Shown here in pieces: positions 1 through 10,939 of a stretch of DNA of 64,000 nt. Both the position numbers and the translations under genes were made by a program. Origin of the DNA: Paludisphaera soli (GTDB lineage Bacteria; Planctomycetota; Planctomycetia; Isosphaerales; Isosphaeraceae); assembly GCF_011064595.1 (NCBI RefSeq), contig NZ_JAALJI010000006.1, forward strand, positions 1 to 64,000. Direction: 5' to 3'. Position 1 is the first letter of the stretch, and the number at the start of each line of letters is the position of its first letter. Under the pieces are notes generated by a model, which ran no database searches, was not told where the DNA came from, and saw only the letters and a list, made by a program, of their open reading frames with translations.

Positions 1-889
1 GGACCCCGCCGCCCCCCCCGCCGCCGTCGTGGGGCGTCCCCCCCATCTGATCGTCGGTGTGGCTCCAGCCGCCCAGGCCGCCGAGGCTCGTCACGCCGCC
101 GCCCGGCCCCCCCTGGTTCGAGGAGGGTGCCCCGCCGGCCGCCGTGAAGCCGCCTCCCCCACCGCCGCCGCCCGCCCCGGACGGCGGCACGAGCCCCCCC
201 GCGCCGCCGTAGCCGCCGCCGAACTGCGGGCCGAAGCCCCCGGCCTGGTACGTCCAGCCGAAGTAGCCCGCCACCCCCTGCTGGACGTACGAGGCGTCCG
301 CGCCGATGCCGCCGCCGCTCAGGGAGTCCACCGTCCCCCCCGAGCCGCCGTGGGCGACGTTCCGGGTCAGCGTCACGCCGTCCAGGACCAGCTCGCCCAT
401 GTTGAAGATCGCCCCCCCGGCACCCAACCCGCCGCCCCCCTGGCCGCTGGAGCCCCCCCGCGCCAGGCCCCCCTCCAGCGTCAGGCCGGCCAGCGTCAGC
501 GAACCCGCCGCGAGGCCCCCGTACTGCGGCCCCCCGGAGACGAAGAAGAACCGGCACGCCTCGCCGGGGTCGCGCCCGATGACGGCCCCCGGCCCGCGGA
601 TCACGATCCGGCTGGTGATCGCCGGGAAGGCGTTCGGCCCGAACCAGGCGTTGTCCGGCCCCGTCGTCGTGTAGGTCCCGGGGGCCAGGTCGATCAGGCT
701 CGCCGGGTCGTCCGAGGCGTTGGCCGCCTCGATCGCCGTGACCAGGTCGGCCACCTGCCCCGCCGCGACGGAGAAATAGGCCGGCGTCTCGCGACGCTCC
801 AGCGCCTCGGCCGCCGGGAGGAGCCGGCGACCGACGGCGGATCGGCGGCGGGCTCGGTCGAGGATCGACGGGGGGCGGGCTGGCGTCAT
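1..889 (-). CDS. Secreted glycine-rich beta-helix protein, 3' end beyond window
   Basis: Open minus-strand frame from the ATG at 887-889 running without a stop off the window edge, so 296 codons are visible and the C-terminus is missing. The N-terminus is Arg-rich followed by a LERRETPAYFSV segment, close to the LExRxxxxS export motif of planctomycete extracellular proteins. Next comes a region typical of right-handed parallel beta-helix or polymorphic outer-membrane proteins: IDLAPGTYT, an ITSRIVIRGPGAVIG rung, LTLAGLTLEGG, AIFNMGELVLDGVTLTRN. After about residue 200 it becomes very Gly-rich. Likely a surface or secreted repeat protein; the substrate or adhesion partner cannot be told. The start follows GGGAGCAGAG, a usable ribosome site. 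Confidence 0.8.
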   Translation of the reverse strand, partial: MTPARPPSILDRARRRSAVGRRLLPAAEALERRETPAYFSVAAGQVADLVTAIEAANASDDPASLIDLAPGTYTTTGPDNAWFGPNAFPAITSRIVIRGPGAVIGRDPGEACRFFFVSGGPQYGGLAAGSLTLAGLTLEGGLARGGSSGQGGGGLGAGGAIFNMGELVLDGVTLTRNVAHGGSGGTVDSLSGGGIGADASYVQQGVAGYFGWTYQAGGFGPQFGGGYGGAGGLVPPSGAGGGGGGGGFTAAGGAPSSNQGGPGGGVTSLGGLGGWSHTDDQMGGTPHDGGGGGGGV

Positions 890-1104
890 CTCTGCTCCCG
901 ATGAACGGGCCGTGGGGACGGGAGCCCGCTCCGACGCGGGGCCTCCGGAGGAGAACCTAGGACGCGGGCCGACCCGGGGCGACGCAAGGGGACCAATCCA
1001 GGCGCGGGGAGGGGACGCCCATGGGGGCGTCGGGGGCCGCCGGCGTATAATGAGGCCGACGGCGGGGGACGATCGGACTTATAGCTAGAGGAGGCGTGAC
1101 CGCG

Positions 1105-1428
1105 ATGATCGACCTGATCAAGCAGACGTTGCTGACCGGCGTGGGGCTGGCCGTGATGACCAAGGACAAGGTGGAGGAGCTGGGTCGCGGGCTCGTCGAC
1201 CAGGCCAAGCTCGGCGAGGCCGAGGGCCGGGAGTTCGTCGACAACCTCATGAAGCAGTCGGAGACCGCCCGCAGCGACTTCGAGACCCAGGTCAACGCCC
1301 TGGTCAAGAAGGCCGTCGACGGCCTGAACCTCGCCCCCAAGGACGAGCTGGTCAAGCTCCAGGCCCGCATCGCCGAGCTGGAAGCCGAGCTGCAGAAGCA
1401 CGAAAGCTCGGCCACCCACGACGCCTGA
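1105..1428 (+). CDS. Phasin-like small coiled-coil protein
   Basis: A 107-residue, all-helical, charged protein. Its N-terminus MIDLIKQTLLTGVGLAVMTKDKVEELG, a central DNLMKQSETARSDFETQVNALVKKAV and a C-terminal heptad helix (LVKLQARIAELEAELQK) match the phasin/PhaF-like family often annotated as polyhydroxyalkanoate granule-associated or granule-regulating protein. No PHA synthase gene is in the window, so a granule role is family knowledge only. A GTG at 1096 is in frame, but AGAGGAGG at 1087-1094 is only 1 base from it and 10 bases from the ATG at 1105, so the ATG is preferred. Convergent with the methyltransferase gene, separated by a hairpin. Confidence 0.75.
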   Translation: MIDLIKQTLLTGVGLAVMTKDKVEELGRGLVDQAKLGEAEGREFVDNLMKQSETARSDFETQVNALVKKAVDGLNLAPKDELVKLQARIAELEAELQKHESSATHDA

Positions 1429-1441
1429 GCGGCGAAGGAAG

Positions 1442-1468
1442 CCCTTCCCCCCGCAGGGGGGGGAAGGC
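1442..1468. terminator. GC hairpin between convergent genes
   Basis: CCTTCCCCCC, a 3-base loop, then a G-run ending GGAAGG forms a strong stem between the ends of the phasin-like and methyltransferase genes. No T-run follows, so termination activity is inferred. The C/G pattern resembles the ends of the MITE-like family 2 elements elsewhere in the window. Confidence 0.5.
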
Positions 1469-1482
1469 GAGGCGCCGAGGCG

Positions 1483-2466
1483 TCAGGCCCCGGCCTTCTT
1501 GGGGGCGCGCTTGCGGCGGGCGGGGGGCTGCTCGGGGGTCTTGCGGCCGCCGGCGAGGGGCTCGGGGCCCCCTTCCAGGGGCTGGCCGGGCGAGGCGGCG
1601 GCGAGCCGCCGCTCGACGGCCGCGGCGTAGTCCTCGGACAGCTCGAAGCCGACGAACCGGCGGTGCAGCTTCTTGGCCACGGTCAGCGTGGTGCCGCTGC
1701 CGGCGAACGGGTCGAGCACCGTCTCGCCGGGGTTGGAGCAGGCCCGGACGATCCGGCCGAGGAGCTGCTCCGGCATCTGGCAGCCGTGCCACCCCGCGCG
1801 TTCCTTGAACGTGCCGCAGACGCGGGGGACGTACCAGGTGTCTTCCATCGGGTCGAAGCCCGTGGCCATGTCCTGCGGGCGGAGGATCCAGGTGTCGTCA
1901 GGCAGCCGGCCCTTGGGGTTGGCGCGGGCGTCGGCGTAGACGAGCTGGCGGGCCGACGGGACGCGGACGTCCTCGTCGTTGAAGGTGAAACGTTTGGGGT
2001 CCTTCAAGAAGTAGAACAAGTGGGCGTGGCTGCGGGCGAACTTGCGTCGGCAGTGGACCCCAAACGTATAGTACCAAACCACCCAGCTCCGCATCGTGAG
2101 CCCCAGCTCGCGGTGGAAGATCCACTTCATCTCGGCGGCGTATTCGTCGCCGATCGCGAGCCAGAACGTCCCGTCGGGCTTGAGCGCACGAACGACCTCG
2201 CGGCCCCAGCGCCTCGTCCAGTCGAGGTAGGCGTCGGCGTCGCGTTGGTCGTCGTAGACATCGTAATCATAGCCGATGTTGAAGGGGGGGTCGGCGAAAA
2301 TCAGGTCGACCGACCCGGCGGCGATCCGTGGCAACAGGTCCAGGCAGTCGCCCGGGTACAAACGGTCGCGATCCAGCCCGAGCGGGGCGGATTCGCTGGT
2401 GTTCCGCGCGCCGGGGGACGGCGCCCCCCCGTCGGCCCCGGGGTGCGGGATGGCCGGCTTGAGCAT
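1483..2466 (-). CDS. Site-specific DNA methyltransferase, beta class (orphan)
   Basis: A 327-residue N4-cytosine/N6-adenine DNA methyltransferase. Catalytic motif IV DPPF lies at residues 59-62 in an [14 protein letters not shown] context. The SAM-binding motif I (FAGSGTT, about 254-260) comes near the C-terminus, in [23 protein letters not shown]. Motif IV before motif I is the beta-class order. The C-terminal 45 residues are low-complexity Arg/Pro/Lys. No restriction endonuclease gene adjoins it, so it is probably an orphan (regulatory or solitary) enzyme; N4 versus N6 specificity cannot be decided from the motif. It starts 12 bases after the sigma-54 activator gene on the same strand, suggesting cotranscription. 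Start ATG chosen as the first in a frame that is conserved from [10 protein letters not shown] onward. Confidence 0.88.
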   Translation of the reverse strand: MLKPAIPHPGADGGAPSPGARNTSESAPLGLDRDRLYPGDCLDLLPRIAAGSVDLIFADPPFNIGYDYDVYDDQRDADAYLDWTRRWGREVVRALKPDGTFWLAIGDEYAAEMKWIFHRELGLTMRSWVVWYYTFGVHCRRKFARSHAHLFYFLKDPKRFTFNDEDVRVPSARQLVYADARANPKGRLPDDTWILRPQDMATGFDPMEDTWYVPRVCGTFKERAGWHGCQMPEQLLGRIVRACSNPGETVLDPFAGSGTTLTVAKKLHRRFVGFELSEDYAAAVERRLAAASPGQPLEGGPEPLAGGRKTPEQPPARRKRAPKKAGA

Positions 2467-2478
2467 GGTCGGTCTCGC

Positions 2479-3693
<1,215 letters not shown>

Positions 3694-3746
3694 TCCTGGT
3701 GGTGCGGTGTCCTGGTGCGGCTCGGCTCGGCTCGATTCGATTCGGC

Positions 3747-6158
3747 TCAGCGCGGGGCGGCCTCCACCGGCGGGGGCGCGGGGATCGTCGACGTCGGCGC
3801 GACCGGCGGCGGGGGGGGCGTCGTCGGGGCCGGGGCCGCGGGGGCCGCCGGCGCGACGTTCACGGGCGCGGGGGCCTCCGCCGGCGCGGCGGGGGCCCAG
3901 GTGGGCGAGGCGGCCGGGGCGAGCCCCTCGGCCGCCTCGGGGCCGTCGTAGGGGCGCTCGGAGCCGGGCGCGGTGCGGCGGAGGGCCCCCAGGACCATGC
4001 CCAGGCCGGTGTGCAGCTCGGCGTCCTGCTCCTGGCGGAAGGCGGCGTCGAGCTTGACCTCCTGGTCGGCGGCGAGCAAGGGGCCGAACCGCTGGATGCT
4101 GCGGGCGAGCCGGCGGGCGCCGGCGCGGCGGAAGGCCGGGTCGCGGGAGGCGTCGAGGACCGCGTCGGCCAGCGAGCGCTGGGCCTGGGGCGACGGCACC
4201 TCGCCGAGCGTCTCGGCGACGCTCGCCTCCACGTCGTGCAGGCCGATCGCCGACGAGAGGGTCTCGCGGGCCGTGGCCAGGTCGGGGGCGAACAGGCTCC
4301 GCGGGCGGGCGGCGATCCGGGCGAGGGTCTCGGCGGCCAGCTTCGCCTGCGACGTCCGCTCCTCGTCGCTCAGCTTCGAGGGCCGGCCGCCGATCTGACG
4401 CTCCAGGTCCGCGGGGTCGGCCGTGTAGACGATGAACTTGACGCCCGGGTAGTTCCGCCCCAGGTTCGGCCGGCGGACCGGCAGGTCGGCCGGCCCGTAG
4501 ACGAACAGCGGCAGGCCCGACGTCCGCGCGTCGCTGCGGAGCATCGACAGCACGTCGAGCAGGTTCCACGAGCCGGAGGTCTGGTCGTGGGCGGTGAGCA
4601 GCAGCTCCACGTCGGCCGACTCGGTCGCGGCCTGGAAGCCCCGCTCGCCGTTGGCCTCCACGGCCGCCTCGTAGCCCAGGCCCCGCAGCGCCCCGGCCAC
4701 CTGCGCCCCCCGCGCCGGGTTGCCGTCGATGACGACGGCCCGGGGGCGGCTCTGGTTCAGCAGGAACCGCGCCAGCGTGGGGACGACGCGACTCGAGCCG
4801 GGGAACGGGTTGGCCGGGGCGATGTCGACGATGGCCTTCGCGGCGGCGAGCTGGAGCCGGCGGCCGGGGGCCGAGAGCGCCTCGACCAGTGGGTGCGGCC
4901 GGCCGCCGATCGACGGCAGGCTCGGGTCGGCGACCTGCCCCAGCGCCTCGGCCGTGACCGCCGCCAGGTTCGTCCGGTTCGTCGCGATGGCGCCCCGGAG
5001 CAGGTCGGCCAGGACCTCGGGACCTGCGGCGAGGGCCTCGGCGTAGGTCTCCTGGTCCTTGGCCGGGAAGTTCGCGAAGCCCACCTTGTCGACGGCCCGC
5101 TCCAGCAGGAAGCCCAGCTGCACGACCTTCGCCCGGCGGTTCGCGGGCTCCAGCAGCAGGGCCTGGCCGGCGAGCTTGCCGCCGAAGATCCCCTCCACGT
5201 CCACCTGGCGGGCGAGCACCGGCGCGGGGAGGCCCCGGGCCTCGTCCCACTGCCAGAGGAGGACCCGCTCGCTGGGCATCTCGTACTGGTGGCGGGCGAG
5301 CGCCTCGGCGGCGTCGTCGAGCGTGTTCACGGGCGACCGGGGCTGGTTCGCGAACGGCCTCCCGGTCAGCTTCTCGATCGCCGCCGCGGCGGCCGTCTTG
5401 ACCGGGATCGGCGAGTCCGGCGCGGCGGCGGGGAAGGTCAGGAAGGGGACCGCGCGGGGGTCGCCCAGCGCGCCCAGGATCCGCGCGGCGTCGGCCGCCA
5501 GCGACGCGTCCGGGCTGTCCAGGACGGCGATCCAGGCCGGGACCGACGCGCCGTCGAGCCGGCCGGCGTTGTAGACGATCCGCTCGCGCTCGGGGGACGC
5601 GACGCGGTACTTCTTCAGCTCGGCCACCAGCGCCGGGACGGCGAACGAGCCCGACTCGCGGAGCCGGGCGACGGCGTAGTCCTGCTCCTCCTTGGAGGCC
5701 AGCAGCGCGGGGACGTAGCGGCCGATCCGCTCGGGGTCGGCGCTCATGCGGCGGGCGGCGGCGGTCAGCTTGTCGGTCAGGGGCTTCGCGTAGGGCTTGG
5801 TGGCCGGGTCGTCGTCGAGCCGCAGGAACGAGCCGGGGCCGTAACGGTCGCGGAGCTTCAGCAGGGTGGCGTCGTCGACCTCGGCCTTGGAGAAGGTCTC
5901 CAGGTAGGGGACCGCCTGGCGGCCCTGGCCGGTGCGGGAGAGGTAGTCGATCGCCCCCCACAGCTCCTCGGGCGTCTTCGGCTGCTGGGCGAACAGCTCG
6001 GGCCCGGGGGCCTGCGCCAGCGCCGGGCACCAGGCCGGGCCGGCCGCCGACCAGCCGAGCGCGGCGAGCGCCCCGGCCGCCAGCGCCCGAGCGCGGGCCC
6101 CCCGCGACGTAGCCCTGGCTCCGGGTCGGCCGATCGAGCGAACGATGTGTTGACGCAT
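3747..6158 (-). CDS. Secreted HEAT-repeat protein with pseudo-receiver domain
   Basis: 803 residues. The first 50 form a signal peptide (ATSRGARARALAAGALAALGW, then an Ala-rich stretch ending CPALAQA). Residues 60-460 are Ala-rich helical pairs of HEAT type (for example RILGALGDPRAVPFL). Around residues 465-585 a two-layer alpha/beta segment starts RAVVIDGNPARGAQVAGALRGLGYEA and continues to VELLLTAHDQTSGSWNLLDVLSML. It resembles a response-regulator receiver but lacks a clear phosphoacceptor pocket. The C-terminus is a Pro/Ala-rich tail. An exported receiver-like fold cannot take part in ordinary phosphorelay, so it is probably a structural or binding module. Transcribed toward the sigma-54 activator, 53 bases away. 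Function unknown. Confidence 0.8.
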   Translation of the reverse strand: MRQHIVRSIGRPGARATSRGARARALAAGALAALGWSAAGPAWCPALAQAPGPELFAQQPKTPEELWGAIDYLSRTGQGRQAVPYLETFSKAEVDDATLLKLRDRYGPGSFLRLDDDPATKPYAKPLTDKLTAAARRMSADPERIGRYVPALLASKEEQDYAVARLRESGSFAVPALVAELKKYRVASPERERIVYNAGRLDGASVPAWIAVLDSPDASLAADAARILGALGDPRAVPFLTFPAAAPDSPIPVKTAAAAAIEKLTGRPFANQPRSPVNTLDDAAEALARHQYEMPSERVLLWQWDEARGLPAPVLARQVDVEGIFGGKLAGQALLLEPANRRAKVVQLGFLLERAVDKVGFANFPAKDQETYAEALAAGPEVLADLLRGAIATNRTNLAAVTAEALGQVADPSLPSIGGRPHPLVEALSAPGRRLQLAAAKAIVDIAPANPFPGSSRVVPTLARFLLNQSRPRAVVIDGNPARGAQVAGALRGLGYEAAVEANGERGFQAATESADVELLLTAHDQTSGSWNLLDVLSMLRSDARTSGLPLFVYGPADLPVRRPNLGRNYPGVKFIVYTADPADLERQIGGRPSKLSDEERTSQAKLAAETLARIAARPRSLFAPDLATARETLSSAIGLHDVEASVAETLGEVPSPQAQRSLADAVLDASRDPAFRRAGARRLARSIQRFGPLLAADQEVKLDAAFRQEQDAELHTGLGMVLGALRRTAPGSERPYDGPEAAEGLAPAASPTWAPAAPAEAPAPVNVAPAAPAAPAPTTPPPPPVAPTSTIPAPPPVEAAPR

Positions 6159-6344
6159 GACTGTGGTCCGATGAGTTGATGTCCGGGACGCCCCGCCCCG
6201 CCCTGCTCCGGTCCGCCTTCGGCCGTACTCCTCGGCCCCCCGCCCTCCGCCTCCGACTCCGTCCCGTCGCCCTCGCCGCCCGGCCCCCGCGCGGGGCCGC
6301 GGCCGCCGAGGGGCCCCCCGGCGGCCGTCCGCTCCGGTCTATCC

Positions 6345-7640
6345 TCAGCCTTGCAGCTCCGGCTCCAGCTCCTGGGCCACGAGGTCGTCGAGCGTCTCGC
6401 GGCGGCGGACCAGCTTGGCCTGGTCGCCGTCGACGAGGACCTCGGCGGCGCGGGGGCGGGTGTTGTAGTTGGAGGCCATGACCATGCCGTAGGCGCCGGC
6501 CGAGAACGTCGCCAGGAGGTCGCCCCGGTCGAGGGGGGGCAGCGACCGGTCCTTGGCGAAGAAGTCGCCGCTCTCGCAGATCGGGCCGACGACGTCCCGG
6601 GGCTCGGCGCCGGGGATCTCGGCCTCGTAGTCGGCCGGCGGGGCGGGGAACCCTTCGGGCACCACCACGGGCCAGATCCGGTGGAACGACTCATAAAGCG
6701 CCGGCCGGATCAGGTCGTTCATGGCGGCGTCCTGGATCAGGAACCGCTTGTCGCCCGACTGCTTGGTATATAACACACGGCTGACCAGCACGCCGGCGTT
6801 CCCGGCGATCACCCGCCCCGGCTCGATCGCCAGCCGGCACTTCGACGCCTTGATCCCCGGCAGGATGGCCGCCGCGAACTCGCGGATCGGCTTCGCCTCG
6901 GTGCCGCGATAGGCGATCCCGTAGCCCCCGCCCATGTTGTACCAGGCGATCGGGTGGCCCATCGCCCGCAACTGCCCGATCAGGTCCACCCCCTTCTCGA
7001 CCGCCTTGACGTAAGGGTCGACCGAGGTGATCTGCGAGCCGATGTGCATGTGCATGCCGATCATCGACAGGCTCGGGATATCCTTTACGGTCCCCGCGAT
7101 CCGCATGGCCCGATCGATGTCCAAACCGAACTTGGATTCCTTCTGTCCCGTCGACGTGTACCGATGCGTCTTCGGGTCCACGTCCGGGTTCACCCGCAGC
7201 GCGATCGGCGCGACCCGCCCCATCGAAGCCGCCACCCGGGCGATCGACTCCAACTCGGCCTCGCTCTCGACGTTGAACATCAGCACGCCGGCCTCGATCG
7301 CCTGGGCGATCTCCGGGTCGCTCTTGCCCACGCCCGCGAACACGGTCTTGGCCGGGTCGCCCCCCGCCTTCACCACCCGGAACAGCTCGCCGCCGGAGAC
7401 CACGTCGAACCCGCTGCCGTGCCCGTTCAGGAGCTTCAACACCCCCAGGTTCGAGTTCGCCTTCACCGAGTAGCAGACCAGCGGGTCGACCTCGGCGTAG
7501 GCCTCCTGCAGCGTCTTGAGCGCCTCGACGATCGCCCCCGCGCTGTAGACGTAGAGCGGCGTCCCGTACTCCTCCGCCAGCCTGGCGACGGGGACGGCCT
7601 CGCAATAGAGCTGATTCTCGCAGTACTGGAAGGGTTCCAT
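6345..7640 (-). CDS. lysA: Diaminopimelate decarboxylase
   Basis: 431 residues, full length for LysA, the PLP enzyme converting meso-diaminopimelate to L-lysine and CO2 in the last step of lysine biosynthesis. The PLP lysine is in CYSVKANSNLGVLKLL near residue 60. Further landmarks are the HIGSQI motif, the glycine loop YNMGGGYGI, the phosphate-binding region IEPGRVIAGNAG, and the active-site cysteine motif CESGDFFAKDR. An alternative substrate (ornithine or carboxynorspermidine) is unlikely because the CESGD context is LysA-like. Neighbours are unrelated HEAT proteins, with argH further upstream on the same strand. Confidence 0.96.
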   Translation of the reverse strand: MEPFQYCENQLYCEAVPVARLAEEYGTPLYVYSAGAIVEALKTLQEAYAEVDPLVCYSVKANSNLGVLKLLNGHGSGFDVVSGGELFRVVKAGGDPAKTVFAGVGKSDPEIAQAIEAGVLMFNVESEAELESIARVAASMGRVAPIALRVNPDVDPKTHRYTSTGQKESKFGLDIDRAMRIAGTVKDIPSLSMIGMHMHIGSQITSVDPYVKAVEKGVDLIGQLRAMGHPIAWYNMGGGYGIAYRGTEAKPIREFAAAILPGIKASKCRLAIEPGRVIAGNAGVLVSRVLYTKQSGDKRFLIQDAAMNDLIRPALYESFHRIWPVVVPEGFPAPPADYEAEIPGAEPRDVVGPICESGDFFAKDRSLPPLDRGDLLATFSAGAYGMVMASNYNTRPRAAEVLVDGDQAKLVRRRETLDDLVAQELEPELQG

Positions 7641-7722
7641 GGGGCTTCGGTCTTCGCTTCGAGATGAGGAAAAGTTCCCGCCGGCCGCACTCCGCCCGGC
7701 TCGTCATGATTCGTCGTTTCGT

Positions 7723-9480
7723 TCAGGCCGCCCCGATCCGCGCCAGGGCCTCGGCGGCGCACGACCGGGGGCCCCCGTATCCGTCCGACTCGGCCATCCG
7801 GGACAGTTCCGGGATGGCCGCCGCGGCCCCGGGGCCGATCAACCCCAGGACGTCCGCCGCACGCCAGCGGATCTCGGAGGAGCGGTCTCGGAGGAGTCGG
7901 ATCAGGTCGGGGACGGCCGGGGCGGCCGCCGGGCCGATCTTCCCCAGGGCGTCGACGGCCGTCTCCGCGGCGAACTCGCATTCCCGACGAAGGAACTCGA
8001 GCAATTCCGGGACGGCCTCGGCGGCGGCCGGGCCGATCTTGCCGAGCGCCTCGGCGACGTATTCCCGGGTCTCCTCGTCTTCGTGTCGTAGATGAGGGAT
8101 CAGGTCCGAGACCGCCTCGGCGGCCCCGACGTTGCCCAGCGCGATCGCGATGGAGTAGACCGAGTCTCCCCGTCGCAGGAGCCGGCACATCGCGGGGACG
8201 GCCAGGGCGGCCGCCGGCCCCACGCCCCCGAGGACGTACGCAGCCTCGGCGCGAACTCCCGGGTCTTCGTCCCCGAGCACCTCGATCAGGTCCGGGACGA
8301 CCGGGGCCGCGGCCGCTCCCATGGCGTGCAAAGCTTCGGCGATGTCGCCGCGCGAAAGGCAGTACTCCTCCATCCGGAGCAAGGCCGTCAGCCGCGGGGC
8401 GGCCGCGGCGACGCCCGGGACCTGGCGTCCCGCGAGGCTCCCCAGGGCGCAGACGGCGGCATGGCTGTAATCCCCTTCCTCCTCGCCGAGCATCCGGATC
8501 AGGTCCGGGACGACCGACGAGCCCGCATCCCGGCTCCACTCCACCGCGATCGCGCCCAACTCCCGAAGCTCGGCGTCCTCGCTCCGGAGCATCGGGACGA
8601 CGGTCGTCTCGACGACGGAAGGGAGCCGTCCCAGCGCGGCGGCCGAATCGTACTCGTAGCGGACTCGGCCTTCGGCGTCGCGCAGCCGGCCCAGCAGGAT
8701 CGGTGCGGCCTGCTCGGGGCCCCCCTCGATCGTCCCGAGGATCTCGGCCGCATTCGTGAGGAGGTCTCTCCGGGCCTCCGGATCTTCGAGGACCGCGAGC
8801 AGAGCGGGCACGGCCTCCGGCCCCGGCCGGATCGCCAGCAGGGACTCGGCGGCTCGGTCCGCGTCGTGACCGTTCGGATCCCCGAGAGCTTCGATGAGCG
8901 GGGCCGCGGCGTCGGCCGAGCCGATTTTGCACAACGCCTCGAGGGCGGCCCCACGCACTCTCGAATCCTGGTCCCGCAGCAACGGGACGAGGTCCGGGGT
9001 CGCGGCCGCCGCCATCGGGCCGATCTCGCCCAGGGCGTAGGCGACGGATCGACGGACGAATCCGTCCGCATCGCGTAGGAGCGGGATCAGGCCGCTCGCC
9101 TGCGGCGAGCCGAGACGGGCGATCCTCGCGAGCGCGGCGTCGGCGCAGCCTCGGACGCTCGCGTCCGGGTCGTGCAGGAGTGGGATCAGGCCCGTGACGC
9201 CCGAGGCCATCCCGAGTCGCCCCAGAGCGCCCGCGAGCAACCCGCGTACGTCTGGATCGGAGTCGCTCGACAGGGGGAACAGCGAGGGGATAGCCGCCTC
9301 GACGGCCGGGCCGATCTCCCGCAGGGCGTCGGCCGCCCGCTCGTGGGACTTCGACGCTTCCGGGTCGCAGAGCACGGCCAGGAGGTCGGCGATGGCGTCC
9401 GGCCGCGGCGCACCCGAGCCCGGCGCCCGGAGGCGTCGAAGCAGCTCGGCGATGTCCGCACAGGACGCTCTCATCGTCAT
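7723..9480 (-). CDS. HEAT-repeat (PBS-lyase type) solenoid protein
   Basis: 585 residues made almost entirely of about 15 tandem HEAT-like units of 35-40 residues. The consensus is roughly AVPxLIxLLRDxDxxVRxxAAxALGxIGPAAA (for example LIPLLRDADGFVRRSVAYALGEIGPMAAA and LGDEDPGVRAEAAYVLGGVG). There is no signal peptide and no catalytic domain, so a cytoplasmic protein-protein scaffold is the safest reading. It lies between argH (76 bases upstream) and lysA (82 bases downstream) on the same strand; that placement does not by itself imply a role in amino-acid synthesis. The HEAT units here are regular, whereas those of the 3747-6158 protein are diverged. Confidence 0.85.
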   Translation of the reverse strand: MTMRASCADIAELLRRLRAPGSGAPRPDAIADLLAVLCDPEASKSHERAADALREIGPAVEAAIPSLFPLSSDSDPDVRGLLAGALGRLGMASGVTGLIPLLHDPDASVRGCADAALARIARLGSPQASGLIPLLRDADGFVRRSVAYALGEIGPMAAAATPDLVPLLRDQDSRVRGAALEALCKIGSADAAAPLIEALGDPNGHDADRAAESLLAIRPGPEAVPALLAVLEDPEARRDLLTNAAEILGTIEGGPEQAAPILLGRLRDAEGRVRYEYDSAAALGRLPSVVETTVVPMLRSEDAELRELGAIAVEWSRDAGSSVVPDLIRMLGEEEGDYSHAAVCALGSLAGRQVPGVAAAAPRLTALLRMEEYCLSRGDIAEALHAMGAAAAPVVPDLIEVLGDEDPGVRAEAAYVLGGVGPAAALAVPAMCRLLRRGDSVYSIAIALGNVGAAEAVSDLIPHLRHEDEETREYVAEALGKIGPAAAEAVPELLEFLRRECEFAAETAVDALGKIGPAAAPAVPDLIRLLRDRSSEIRWRAADVLGLIGPGAAAAIPELSRMAESDGYGGPRSCAAEALARIGAA

Positions 9481-9556
9481 GGAATCCGACCTTCTTCGGA
9501 TGAAGCCTCCGAGCGACCGCGACGCGATCGCGAGCCTCGGTCATTCAGCCTGCGGC

Positions 9557-10939
9557 TCACGCTTCCAGCTTCGTCTTCCACCGTTCGAGCTGCGTCGCCA
9601 CCTGGCCCGGGGCGGTCGAGCCGTACGACTTGAACGCCCGGATCGCCGCCTCGACGCCCAGCAGGTCCCGGGACTCGGGGCCGAGCTTGGGGGAGGCGTC
9701 GGCGAGGTCGGCGTCGGCGAGGTCGGCCAGGCGTTTGAGGCCCTTACGCTCGCAGAGGCCGACGAGCTTTCCAATCACCTCGTGGGCCGTGCGCTGGGGG
9801 ACGCCCTGGAGGATCAGGTGCTCCATCAGGGTCGTGGCGTCGAGGAAGCCCTCGTCGAGGCGTTCGTTGATTCGTTCGGGGCGGAGGTTGGCGCCGTCGA
9901 CCACCACGGCGGCCAGCTCGACGCAGGCCTCGACGGTGTCGAAGGCGTCGAACAGCGGGAGCTTGTCTTCCTGGAGGTCGCGGTTGTAGGCGAGCGGCAG
10001 GCCCTTGATGAGGACCAGCAGGGTCGTCAGCGAGCCGACCACGCGGGCGGATCGGCCCCGGATCAGCTCCAGGACGTCCGGGTTCTTCTTCTGGGGCATG
10101 ATGCTGGAGCCGGTGCAGATCGCGTCCGGCAGCGCCAGGAAGCCGAACTCCTGGGTGCTCCAGAGGATCCATTCCTCGGCCCAGCCCGCCAGGTGCTCGG
10201 CGATCAGCGTCAGGGCGAAGACGGCCTCGACGGCGAAGTCGCGGTCGCTGGAGACGTCCAGGCTGTTGGCCGCCACGCCGTCGAACCCCAGCGCGCGGGC
10301 GGTGAAGTCGCGGTCGATGGGGATGCTCGTGCCGGCCAGCGCCGCCGCGCCCAGGGGGAGCACGTTCAGCCGCTTGCGGCAGTCGGCCAGGCGGCCGCGG
10401 TCGCGTTCGAGCTTCTCGACGAAGGCGAGGAAGTAGTGCGGCGCCAGCACCGGCTGGGCGCGCTGCATGTGGGTGTAGCCGGGGAGGATCAGGCCGACGT
10501 GGCGGTCGGCCGAGGCGACGAACGCCCGCTGGAGCTGCAAGAGCCCGGCGTCGAGGCGGTCGATCGCGTCGCGGGTCCAGAGCTTGACGTCGGTCGAGAC
10601 CTGGTCGTTGCGGCTGCGGCCGGTGTGGAGCTTGCGACCCAGGTCGCCCAGCTTCTCGGTGAGGGCGGCCTCGATGTGCATGTGCACGTCTTCCCGCTCC
10701 AGGACGAACGGGAAGTCGCCGGCCTCGATCTGGGCCTGGATCTCGTCGAGGCCCTCCACGATGGCCTCGCACTCCTGGCCCGTCAGCAGGCCGACGTGGG
10801 CCAGCATCCGGGCGTGCGCCTGGGAGCCCAGGACGTCGTGACGGAACAGCCGACGGTCGAACGAGATCGACTCCGTGAACTGCTCCACCCGCCGGTCCGT
10901 CCCGGCGTCGAACCGCCCGCCCCAGGGCTTGCTCGCCAC
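9557..10939 (-). CDS. argH: Argininosuccinate lyase
   Basis: 460 residues, the normal size for ArgH, which splits argininosuccinate into arginine and fumarate, the last step of arginine synthesis. Visible family landmarks are the N-terminus KPWGGRF, the substrate-loop [13 protein letters not shown], the [11 protein letters not shown] segment, and the flexible catalytic signature [12 protein letters not shown]. The C-terminal region [28 protein letters not shown] is also typical. No other arg gene is in the window. The start ATG at 10937-10939 precedes the conserved KPWGGRF directly, so it is well supported. Confidence 0.97.
   Translation of the reverse strand: MASKPWGGRFDAGTDRRVEQFTESISFDRRLFRHDVLGSQAHARMLAHVGLLTGQECEAIVEGLDEIQAQIEAGDFPFVLEREDVHMHIEAALTEKLGDLGRKLHTGRSRNDQVSTDVKLWTRDAIDRLDAGLLQLQRAFVASADRHVGLILPGYTHMQRAQPVLAPHYFLAFVEKLERDRGRLADCRKRLNVLPLGAAALAGTSIPIDRDFTARALGFDGVAANSLDVSSDRDFAVEAVFALTLIAEHLAGWAEEWILWSTQEFGFLALPDAICTGSSIMPQKKNPDVLELIRGRSARVVGSLTTLLVLIKGLPLAYNRDLQEDKLPLFDAFDTVEACVELAAVVVDGANLRPERINERLDEGFLDATTLMEHLILQGVPQRTAHEVIGKLVGLCERKGLKRLADLADADLADASPKLGPESRDLLGVEAAIRAFKSYGSTAPGQVATQLERWKTKLEA

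Noticed and set aside
1-904. Plus-strand 291-codon frame at the window start
   Set aside because: The minus strand encodes an export motif followed by beta-helix rungs; the plus frame is its Arg/Pro-rich shadow.
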